Position numbers and translations under genes: made by a program
Shown: piece after piece, positions 54,041 through 64,000 of the stretch
Numbering within the stretch: position 1 is the first letter of the stretch
Layout: every line of letters starts with the position of its first letter
Notes under the pieces: generated by a model
Told to the model about the DNA's origin: nothing
Databases searched by the model: none
What the model saw: only the letters and a program-made list of their open reading frames with translations
Source of the DNA: Rhyacophila brunnea
Taxonomy: Eukaryota > Arthropoda > Insecta > Trichoptera > Rhyacophilidae
DNA length: 64,000 nucleotides
Direction of reading: 5' to 3'
NCBI GenBank assembly: GCA_022495005.1
Contig: JAGYXB010000687.1
Location: forward strand, 62,001 to 126,000

Positions 54041-55339
54041 AATAGTGCAAGTAGCTTCATTTGAAGTTTTTATATGTAAAATCAGTGATTATCTACGGAT
54101 AAACAGATGAGTATCCACATTTATATAAGTATTATAAAGTTTTTTTATAATTTCTTTGTATTTGCAAACATTGATCACGAGTCTCCATTGTCAGTAAATT
54201 CCATGTCTCTCTATCTTTTCATTTGTTTTAATCAAATCAATATAATATGTATTGTAGTTTCTAATAAACAATTAATTGTTACCTATAATTATAGTGTTTT
54301 CTTTAAATCTAGAGTAATTCATCACGTACATATTTAGAACACACTTGGCGCCACAATTATTAATATATTATTATCCACCTACAAGATTTGTTTATTCAAC
54401 ATCTTTATATTCTACATAAATCCATTATTTATACATTTTATAGATTCAAGTTTCACTGATAGTCATATCCACGTGACAGCGCGATCGCACGCCCTGATCA
54501 ATTTAATAATCATGCTTTACTTTTTCTTCTCTACCAATACTCCCTTCTCTTGTTTACCATTACATTCCCTTACATGAATTATAAATAGTACACGATATAC
54601 ACATTGTATAATTAATTATCACCAAATAAGCATTTAATATCTTGAAAAGGTTTTTAGCGTTATTGTGTATATGAAAATACACGCCAATTCGCATATAGTA
54701 AAATATTAATATGAGAAACAAATATGCCAAAAGTGTTTATTTTATTCTAATAATATGACAACATATCCATCAAAATTTATATAACATGCTGGCAAGGAAT
54801 ACGCCTCGCTAAAAAAATATAAGATGTGAATATTTGTCTGTTTTTCTATTGCCAAGCTGTTATCATTTATCAATATTGCCAAAAAGTATACGGAGAACTT
54901 TGTAAACATATTTCAGACCATGGAGAGAAAGTAAGAGAGAAGCGCAATACACATTCAGAATATAATTTATCGAAGCACAATAACCGTCAATCATTTTATT
55001 CGAAATAGAGAGAAGGGTAGAGAGAGAGAGAGAGCTTTTAGAAAATGCGGTTTCAAATCGGCCTGTTTTCAACAGTACCAATTATTATACTAAAGAAACA
55101 AAGACTTTATATTGATAGTACGTTGAGTAGGTCAGAACAAAAAGAAAAAATAAATACACTTGCAGAGTTATCAAAAATAAAATTAATAAAAAAAGCACTT
55201 TGTTAATGGGTTTATTTTTAGTGATTTAGTGGATTAAAATGTCGTTATCATATTTCTGAAATGACTAGTTCAAAGTTAACATATTAAAGTACGTAATGCG
55301 AATGTTAAACATAACAAATAGGACGCGGTGTTACTTTAA
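54041..55339. other. Intergenic, nothing recognised
   Basis: AT-rich. It contains the (AG)n microsatellite at 55019-55034. Confidence 0.35.
55019..55034. repeat. (AG)8 microsatellite
   Basis: A run of AG dinucleotides, potentially polymorphic. Confidence 0.8.
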
Positions 55340-55620
55340 AAGCTATACATTGAATTCTTACGGAGTCAATACACGGTAGTTTGAAACAAACACTGACGCT
55401 TCGACAGGCCATTTATCTGCGCCATCTGTCGTGGGGAAGAAAAACTAAATTTATTTATTCACCGCTAGACGCCGTCTGCCTGCTACGAAAGGCTAGTCCC
55501 GCTAGTCCGTGGTAAATAATTTTGTGGCTATATCACTCGCTGGTTCAAGTAACCGCATTCTCTGAATAATTTACAGTATCCACAAGTTACCAGTGTTGCC
55601 ACAAATAGGAAACTAAATAA
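55340..55620. other. GC-richer stretch, candidate regulatory
   Basis: Contains GCGCCATCTGTCG and CGCTAGACGCCGTCTGCC. A GCGCCATCT-like word also appears inverted in the island at 49000-49230 (AGATGGCGC). Confidence 0.25.
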
Positions 55621-57199
55621 ATTCCACGTTGAGCGACGCAGGGGATTATTACGGAAATATTTAATCCAGAAGATGTGATTATTATTACCTATGGTACACG
55701 CTTTTGAAACTCATATTATTTTAACCGCAGAATTATAGTATATGGAAACTATCAAAACAAATGGTTGTCACCTACAAATCATTAGGTTTACACGTTTCCA
55801 TATCTCTTCAATTCAGATTTTCTTATTTAGTAATAGTGACCATATCTCAATTTTGCGGAAAATTTATGGGTTCTATTAAAGCCTGCTGCCGATTAAACGC
55901 AACCACAAATTGCAAGAACTACTCATCAGCAACATCTTCTTGGCTACGTGTTAAAACTATGAACTAACATGCTGCTCCCACTTTTCCATTATAAACTAAC
56001 AAGCTCCTCCCATTTAGTCGACAACAGCGCCCAGAAGCGTAGCCAAGAAGATATTGCAGTAGAGTATATGTGAATATTTCAGGGATGGTTTGGATACGGC
56101 TGCAGACGCATTGTCCAGTACAGGCGTTTTGGTCCAGCCGCAACAACTCTGCGAAATATCATCACTGCTAGGTACATTCTCCGATGTGTGGGTGCGTCTC
56201 GCCATCGTAATGGGTTACAGCCCTTTGTTGTAAATGGAGAATAGACGAAATGATCAAATACACTAAACTTATATTCATATATTATAATTTGATCACGAAA
56301 CAGCTTATTTAAATTATTTTTAGAATTAATCGTTTATCACAATATATAATATGATATAATTATAATATGTAGATGCTTAGGTAATTTAACTAAAATTTAA
56401 TTTTTTATAATAATTACGAAAGCCGGAAGGTTTCACTTTGTAATTACAGAATTGAATAATTAGAATATGTCATTTGATTTCAACAGGACATTAGAAAATT
56501 CTATTACCTTAACTACATATTATAAGTAAGGTGCGAGTCATATTATTAAATACAAATATTTTCTGTGAAATTAAATTGATTTCAGAATCAAAATAGGGTG
56601 GAGAGCGACGTCCCTGTGTAAAGTGCCGCCCTTGTCCAATTTCATATTTATTCTCAAATGCAAAATTCGATTCATACCGATCTATTTATTTTATCATCTT
56701 GAAAAAGATGACATACACAGTATTAGAGCTCTCTCACCCAACCTACTCTCAAACAGCGGTGGTTTACGTTGACAACTGTCAATACTATCTAACGAATTGA
56801 CCACATAGCAATAAGCAACGCATTACCTGCCTACCCCCATGGAACATCACTAAGGGTGAAGCCAAATTTTTTAATCTTTCCCTATAAAAACTGCTGAATA
56901 CAATTTAAGTTTGACGTAAGTGTCACTTTTGTATAGAAAAAAGAAAGAACAAGCACGGGAACACTGAGAATTTATAAGAAAATTATTGTTCCTAGTAATC
57001 TATTATATCATCACTTTCATGCGTTTGGGCTAAATTTCTATGCAAGATGATGATCTTCAATATCTTTTGGTGGACAGAATTTGAAAGAAGATAACTTATT
57101 GTTCAGTAAATGTGCGCAACCAGTATACAAATCCAAATCTATAAATTGCATCGGAAAATATATAAGAAATTAGTACGACGCATAGAGACGATAATATTA
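55621..57199. other. Intergenic, nothing recognised
   Basis: About 1.6 kb. Frames of 60-68 codons near 55760-56205 have no domain. Confidence 0.35.
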
Positions 57200-57620
57200 T
57201 ATTAAACTAAACACGATGCAAGTATCGTCGCCAACTACTAAAATGTCAATCGGCTTGATAAATTATGTCAACTTGGCAAAGTGGAGCAAGAGGTCTGACA
57301 ACGTAGCCTTCTCAATGGTGCATGATAGGAAGCTGCCACCTGAGGCATAGTACTTCGTAGTTTGGAAGACAATGAATCGAATAAAAACCGGAGTAACTAG
57401 GACCAAAAATAATTTAATAAGTGAACTAAATTATGAATGTGGCGCCGATGAATCTGCGGAACATGTAATAAATAGCCTGTCCAGCTACACCATCGATGAT
57501 ATGCTTGACGTCAATGACGTAGTCCTCATGGTGACCAAGGCATTGTCCAGGAGCATCTCACGCATGGACACGACAGAAGAACCAAAAACTAAGTTAAATA
57601 AGGCCGTCATTCAGTAATTT
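57200..57620 (+). pseudogene. LINE ORF2 C-terminal fragment, second lineage
   Basis: The frame reads VHDRKLPPEA, a stop, YFVVWKTMNRIKTGVTRTK, then YECGADESAEHVI. This resembles the 'LPRxxWxxLNRxRTGxxRxxxxL..W......CxCGxxxxxxHxxxxC' end of Jockey/CR1-type LINE ORF2 proteins. The expected second and last Cys are replaced (HVINSLSS). The natural stop is near 57617. The lineage is distinct from the two I-type copies. There is no upstream reverse transcriptase. Confidence 0.6.
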
Positions 57621-58509
57621 ATAGCCCCGTAATGCCCCATAATAAAAATGTTAAACTTTAATGATGTTAATAAATTATTGTCAATTCTACGTGGAAAGAC
57701 AATGTTGTAATTAAAATTAAACGTAGACGCCAGTCTAGTATAAAATTTGGGACAGATTCGAAAAACACATTTTACAGATATTTAAACTAACAATTTAATG
57801 ACAACATTAACTGAAAAGAAGAAAACTAATTTAATACAATGACTACGAAATATTTTAGTTTAAAAATTCAATCAAAAGATAGCTAGATGCCTAGCTCAAA
57901 ATACAAATTATCTATCTTATCTAGGACCCAAGAATTAAATAAAATATTTTTACGGAATCGTTAATTAAATGTTTCATAGGAACCATTTAGATTTTAGATG
58001 CATTCATTTTGAACTTTGCCAAAATAGTGCTTATCTATTCTATAGACAATTTGAGAAAACGACGTTTTTTTAATAATATAAATCTATAAAAGTATTCATA
58101 TTTATTTTTGAAGAAATAAATGTCTTAGAATACTTATTATATTTATTGAGTTTTAATGCCTACTGAATATTATAATACTCTGTTCTTCTCTGCTAAAGGG
58201 CCGAAAACAGTACTGATATTTACTAAGTTATCTGCAATCAATACTTCGTAAATAACCACGTCTGTTCATATAATATGTGATTTCATTAGAGTGGAGGTTA
58301 TATTAACAAATTGTTTACAATAAAAATTGCCATTTTCCGGTTACCCGTCTCATTGAATCTGTGGGTTGAATCAAAAATACTAATTAAAAGCAATCAAATT
58401 CACGGCTTTGGTGGCGAGGTAGGCTTAATCAACATTATATTGCCTTTTTATAATGAATGGTAATATTTTAGAAAAATTTACATGTTCCAGTAACTTGGTC
58501 AGTGAATTC
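57621..58509. other. Intergenic, nothing recognised
   Basis: AT-rich. A GAGTGGAGGTTATATTAACA piece near 58291 may be a trace of the SINE 3' end. Confidence 0.3.
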
Positions 58510-58740
58510 TAACCATCACCGGAAGTGCGCTTTCCATGCCAACTTTTAAGTGCGGGACACCGAGAAAAACAACATCTCGGCGACGGTTATTCCAGCTACG
58601 GGCCAAAATTATTGAAAAGCTTGCGCTCAGAGGTGTCCTAATTCACGTTTTATTTTCCACGTGGCGGACGCAGATTTCGCAATGGGTCCGGAAGGTATCA
58701 GGTACTACACAACCCTAGGTACTTGGATTGTTCAAGCAAG
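58510..58740. other. GC-richer stretch, candidate regulatory
   Basis: Contains CATCTCGGCGACGG, TTTTCCACGTGGCGGACGC (with a CACGTG E-box) and CAATGGGTCCGG. No frame longer than 60 codons. Confidence 0.28.
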
Positions 58741-61058
58741 TGTTTCCGTGTATCCTGTTTGCTACCTACTCTAACTTCAAAGGCTAAACGTCTTTGCCAA
58801 GACCACTAAACTTTAGACTGTGTTAAAATTTAAAACTATCCTGCATAGGAGACAACTTTAGAATGAGTAGAAAATTCTTGTTTTTCTTAAACCGGTGACG
58901 AGCTTGAGCATTTATCTGATAGAATGTTGAAGTACAAACAAATGCTTACTGTGCTGACACATTTGACCGCTCTATAGTTTTCATGGGACTATTTATTTTA
59001 TACGATTGATCAACTACACAGAAAAGTTATTGACGTTAGGCTCATGCACCTGTCCACACAATTTGTATAGCCTAGTCTAACCAAGATAATAATAATTATA
59101 TAATATGTCCGTGAACAAATGTACATTGTATAAAAAAAAATTATGATGTTTCCACGAGTTTTGATGGAAAACATGTAAAAAATACTATCAAACAATCAAG
59201 TTTGGTGGAAAAAATTTAGTGTTTCATCGATAATAGTGACGTGTGGCCTCGCGGAACACTTTTTGAAAGCGCATGTTTTTTAAATGTACACTGTCCAAAC
59301 TATATTTAAGTAGATAGCAATGTTCACAGGTGTGGGTGTGCATTAATTACAATGATTGTGTGCACGGATATTAATATTGGGACAGATAGTTGTATAATTT
59401 TTTCACAGTCAGATGTATCTTGAACTGAACTAGGCACAATGTTATATTTACTCAGCTGCGTGACTACGCAAATCTTGAAAATATGTTGCCACTTTATTTT
59501 TCTGTATTAAATTGTACTTAAGTATGTTATGATTTTATTTTATCTTTTTGTTATTATTATTATATTGTTATTATATTTTTTTTCTATATTCTCTTCTTCT
59601 CTCTTGTGAGTGTAATATTTGACTTATAATATAAATCTCATGTTGTGTACGTCTTGAATTTAGATTTTCTATGTCCACAATGTTTTGTATTCTTAAATAA
59701 ATAAATTTATAAACTACTAACTCGATAAATTCATTTAAAATTTAACTTTGATGTTTGTTTTAGTTCTCCAAAATATGTAGCATAATACTAATTCTATTAT
59801 TTTGATAAATAAATACTAGAAAAGATTAAATTTTGGTAAAGAAAATGCAGGGCGTGAAAAGCTTTTGGGGTGAGAGCTGTTCGGGTAGTCCACGACTAGG
59901 CAAAATACGGCCCGCGAGCTTTAATCTTATTTCTGAAAAATGTAAAACAGTTTCATTCGTCTCATTAAATTGTTGGCTATTAGAGAATCATTTATTTTTT
60001 TATGTTGAAATTCCTTTTTCACGATAGTAATGTATGTCTAAAAATAGTATTTTACTTGCGACCCGCCGTTCACTTTATATTACTAATGTGGCCCTTCATC
60101 CAAAAAGTTTACCCAGACCTGGGCTAGTCGAACTGTTATGCACAAAATCAATAAGTAGATAAGAGATTCTAATTAGAGAAACCGCAACTTCCTTTGATAA
60201 CAATAGCATCCTCTGATATCAATAATATTGTCAAATTAAATATTGATTCAATTTATTCTAAATAATTCTAGAAAACCACAAAACAATAAAATATATCATT
60301 TGTGTTGATAATTAGAAACTTCTAGAACATTATTCTTTTTCATATATGAACCATTGCACACGTAAGTAATTTGTTAGTTCTCCGCCGACCATTGTCTCTC
60401 TAGTATGTAAGTTGGCTTTCTGTCAATTGTAATAAATCTGTATTGCTGTAATTTATCTCCGTTTAATAAATCAACATCTATCAAAAGTTCTTCTATTTTA
60501 ATTTGATATCTCCTGTGAACATTTCCGCTCTCTTTCGCTATTCCTGACAAAACAAAAGAGACTTTAACAGAGTCCTATTTTCATAGTCCTCTGTATAATA
60601 ATAATAAAATAGCAAATAATACCTTACAAGTATAAAGAACATTTAAATTCGTAAATTACGAAACCTAAAAGTACTAGTGAAAGTGATTAACTATCTTACT
60701 TAAACTACTCCACTTTTTGGGGACGTAACAGAACGTCAACGACAAGTCGAAACCAAATTACATCGGTGTTTGTACAAATGAACATTGTGTAAAAAATAAT
60801 TTAGGGCCGTTTATATGCTTAGCAATATTTCAATTATTCTAATACACATGTATACTTATTTCTGTATTTCGTCGCGGATTCCCGTATTAATGTTCTTGGT
60901 CACTATTAAAAGGTAATGTTCACCACCATTAATATATTAACTACGGCTATAGATTATTAACTTTTTTTTCCAATTTCTAGCCGATAACAATTAATATAAA
61001 ACATCAAAGAATGCTTCGAAAAATCAGATTAATTAAGAGTTGATTATTTTCAAGCGTT
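58741..61058. other. Intergenic, nothing recognised
   Basis: About 2.3 kb of AT-rich DNA. No repeat, frame or RNA structure that I can support. Confidence 0.35.
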
Positions 61059-61769
61059 TTAAGGGAGGACATGCTCGTCGTAGGTCAAATTTGAGTTTTT
61101 ATTGTATTTTCCCATTTTTACTCCCTACTTTAATTATAGTTTGTCAATTTATGGCTACGGCCGTATGTTGTAGCTTAACCACTGGGGAATGACAAAAGAA
61201 ATGACGTATTTCAAAAAAACACTACCTTATTCTTAGGTCAATAATTATTATAAAGCAATCATTATTCATAAGATGTTTATCACACTTGAATGGTCAAAGA
61301 CATAGCTTATAATAAGTATCTTTAGAATCATCTTCGAATGTGTTATTCTTGCCGATTTTTTGAATAATAAAATGCCTAATTCTTGTCAAATTTGGGATCA
61401 CAGAGATTATCAATATAATTTTTTATCGTGAATATTTTAGTAAAATTATCTCGTCATAAATTATACTAATGGTTTTATAAATGCGATTAAAAATTAATAA
61501 ATGTAAAAAATCTTAACACCACTGCACATTCATGTACCTCAATATGACTATATTCTAAAACATTAGAGCGAGAGGTTTAAAAGAATACTATTTTAAGTAA
61601 CAAAAATACTTTATGCAGTCATCAAATGTTTAAAATAAATATAAAGGATAATAAGGCTTCAAAATTATATAAATAGATTATCTACAACGTTTAAGGAGTG
61701 TCCAGGATCATGGTTTGAAAATACAATAAAAACTCAATTTTGACCTACGACGAGCATGTGGGCCGTTAA
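61059..61769. mobile_element. TTAA foldback family 2, internally deleted copy
   Basis: The outer ends (GGGAGGACATGCTCGTCG at the left, CGACGAGCATGTGGGCC at the right) and TTAA at both edges (61059-61062 and 61766-61769) match the 1.4-kb element at 41052-42450. After the first 50 bp the sequence jumps to the right arm (CATTTTTACTCCCTAC), so nearly all of the left arm and the loop are missing. It therefore has short inverted ends and no long hairpin. One right-end position cluster (GTGGGCCG for GTCCCCCC) has decayed. Confidence 0.88.
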
Positions 61770-63232
61770 TTTATTAATGAAAATTCTGAATATATTGTAA
61801 GACATTGAATATATTGTGTATTTAACTTTCAAAAATTCAGCTTTCAAATTACGCAAGTAAAATACGTTTATCTGTATTATATGTTTACCTATATTACCAA
61901 AGGTTATACTATTTTTTGTATCACAGCAATACAAATTATCATCTAACAGTAAAACAATGTTATTTTTAAAGCTTTAGCGTTGATTTTTTTTAGTAATTAT
62001 GCATGGCCATTTATTTTTAAGTATAAAATTAGGTTTAAATAAACGATCGTTTTTTGTACAGTTTAATTAATTTTCATAAACTAAATTGTGAATGATGTTA
62101 GTACCTACGTAGGAATATAATACTTTCTAATTAAAATGAGAATTACACTAACTAAACCACGCGTTTTGGATGATATACTTATTACACATACATAATAACC
62201 CCACATAATATATAATACGTACTTTAAATAGTCTATCAAGTCGACGTTTGATACATCGACTATATTATTTATTTACATATATATATATGTATACATATTA
62301 CCCAGTATAGAAGTCCTTATGCGTATAATTAATTTTCCGGTTGAACAGAACGTATTAAGTAAAACGAAAAAATAGACCGACTGACAAATTATAGAAAATC
62401 GTATTAATATGGATTAAATGAATATTTCCATAACCGAGATACCACAAATCCTGTATAAATCCCGTTATCGGATTTCCCATGTTGTATTATTATGACAAAT
62501 TTAATTTCCATTGAATTGATCGAAATTTTGGAATATTTAAAATTCATATCTTACTAAGAAAATATTATATAATATTTTTTTTATATATAAACCTACATGA
62601 CCACATGTGATCACATTCCTGTTGTCGCACGACAGTTTGTGTCCAGAAATATGTACATAATTATGCAGTTGGCTGTATCACAGTTCATCATAAGCTGCTG
62701 TATCGTAAATAGATGACCGTATAGTATTAAGAGCAAATTCATGTCTAAACAAAATACTTAATAATACCTAATAAAAATCACAGGAATACAGGGGAAGACC
62801 GAATAAAATTAGATGGGCAGTAAATTAGAAATATAATCACACCGTATATATTTATATACAATTCTAGCCATAAGTATTAAGTAGTACCTATCAAATTAAT
62901 GTTCTTATTAAATATAATAAAACTGAAACATTACTGTTTGCAATGCTCCACGAAAAATGCGTTATTTTTTATCTCAATGCTATAAGGTCATATCTTTCCA
63001 GTAATACAGCTCACGGTAAATTGTGCTAAAGTGAAATGTAATGAATTTAATGTATATGAAACCCAGAGAGTGTCCCTGTCTCATCTCTCAGAGTTACTAC
63101 AGGAACGATCCACGCATCTCGTGTATAATATGGCAAGAAGCGCGGAACGTGGCTGCTTTATATGATGTATTAATCACTTGGTGATTCACAATATACAAAT
63201 AATGTTTTAGGACACGTGTTTCCCTTACATGT
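61770..63232. other. Intergenic, trace of a LINE end at 62785-62825
   Basis: One frame reads RGRPNKIRWAVN and a stop, like the GRPxxRWxD end of RTE-type reverse transcriptases, but only 12 residues are seen. The rest is AT-rich. Confidence 0.3.
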
Positions 63233-63532
63233 GGGTCTATTCTATACTTATCGAACGCTAAAATGATAAATAGTATCAAACTTAGGGTAGGTTTGTATCA
63301 AAGTATTAGCACTTATTGTAACAATTACAATAAGTTGGTTTTTATTGCTGCAATAAGTACTTTATTTTAACAGCAGGATAGGTGCTGTTAAAATATAGCA
63401 CTTATTGCAACAATTAAAACAACTTCATGTAATTGTTACAATAAGTGCTAATATTTCGATACAAACCTAACTTAAGTTTGATAATATTTATCACTTTATC
63501 ACTTTAGCGGTCGATAAGTATAGAATAGACCC
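63233..63532. repeat. Foldback family with TTATTGTAACAAT core, copy 2
   Basis: The ends GGGTCTATTCTATACTTATCG and the complement enclose AGTATTAGCACTTATTGTAACA and its inverse, as at 46201-46461. An additional inner pair (GCTGCAATAAGT/GCACTTATTGCA, and TTTTAACAGCA/TGCTGTTAAAA) forms a second hairpin. There is no coding capacity. Confidence 0.78.
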
Positions 63533-64000
63533 AATGGTGATCATTTTATTATGTGCTTAATAAAACTAACTATTTGAATGAAACAGGTGAAGTAACATAA
63601 GTGTTATACTTACTTGATGAATGGATACTAGCTAATTTCTGCATATTGTAAATAATGTAAATTATTATGAATACGGCAGGTCATAGTGATTGGCAGGCGA
63701 ACATGCCTAAACTATAAAGAGCCTCTGGCTATTATGATTGCATACGCCATACGGGGTAAGTTTAGGATTAAATCGATGAGTATGATTTGGGGTAACAACA
63801 ACGGTCAGCCATGCCAACAAACTGCAAGACCGGTTGCTCTAACGTAGTTCTGACGTAGGCTAAGTAGCGCGCAGTTACCAATGGTGGCTGTGGTTAAAGA
63901 TTGTGTTGGCGCAAGGTCATGCCACTGATCGCTGTATCGCTAATCGGAGTAAACGCTGATCTCTTGAAAATGATTATTTTTTTTAATAAACCATTTCTTT
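63533..64000. other. Intergenic to the window edge
   Basis: 63720-63960 is GC-richer (GGTTGCTCTAACGTAG, AAGTAGCGCGCAGTTACC) but shows no domain or repeat. Confidence 0.3.

Noticed and set aside
1..64000. CRISPR array, phage, plasmid or bacterial operon
   Set aside because: No regularly spaced direct repeats, no ribosome binding sites and no dense co-oriented genes. Everything recognisable is eukaryotic transposon DNA.

Overview
The window looks like a piece of an insect nuclear genome: a gene desert, or the inside of a very long intron, filled with decayed transposable elements. It is AT-rich, and almost every open reading frame is short and random. It has no bacterial-style gene packing and no recognisable ribosome binding sites, operons or CRISPR arrays. 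I found no host protein-coding gene, no host exon I could defend and no intact functional tRNA gene. The mix of elements (mariner, PIF/Harbinger, hAT, TTAA foldbacks, RTE-like LINE tails ending in GAT/ATG repeats, RNase H-bearing I/Jockey-type LINEs, Ty3/gypsy, tRNA-derived SINEs) and frequent TAGGTA/TACCTA words suggest a lepidopteran or similar insect. The order is an inference, not a demonstrated fact.

Layout. 1-6.3 kb: AT-rich DNA with a diverged tandem duplication, a GC-rich island, a solo LTR (2787-3249) and one copy of a dispersed repeat. 6.36-16.7 kb: a dense nest of elements. A frameshifted I/Jockey-type LINE (6360-9935) abuts the 3' end of an RTE-like LINE. That RTE-like fragment was later split by a 4.0 kb internally deleted Ty3/gypsy element (10192-14191) with nearly identical LTRs. 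A composite hAT element with an 8-bp target duplication (14422-16677) follows. 17.9-26 kb: another hAT-like element, a second LINE tail, a Harbinger-type MITE, three copies of a tRNA-derived SINE (two of them in inverted orientation) and a third hAT copy interrupted by a MITE. 30.2-31.8 kb: a three-layer nest, with an hAT MITE inside a Harbinger element inside an RTE-like remnant. 33-42.5 kb: two very long near-perfect foldback elements flanked by TTAA, and a pogo-like MITE. 44-45.3 kb: a nearly intact mariner with one frameshift. 45.8-54 kb: several foldback elements and MITEs, a further SINE and an LTR-like promoter. 57-64 kb: a LINE tail, an internally deleted copy of the longest TTAA foldback, and a foldback related to the one at 46.2 kb.

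The remaining single-copy-looking DNA contains several short GC-richer islands (about 0.8, 22.4, 24.5, 29.3, 32.4, 49.1, 51.4, 52.4, 55.4 and 58.6 kb). These are candidates for conserved cis-regulatory elements, which can only be tested by comparison with other species. The strongest novel-looking material is the set of self-complementary elements (arms of 60 to 680 bp), the sub-terminal repeat architecture of the MITEs, and a small open reading frame with a possible N-myristoylation start and a membrane segment in the Ty3/gypsy element.
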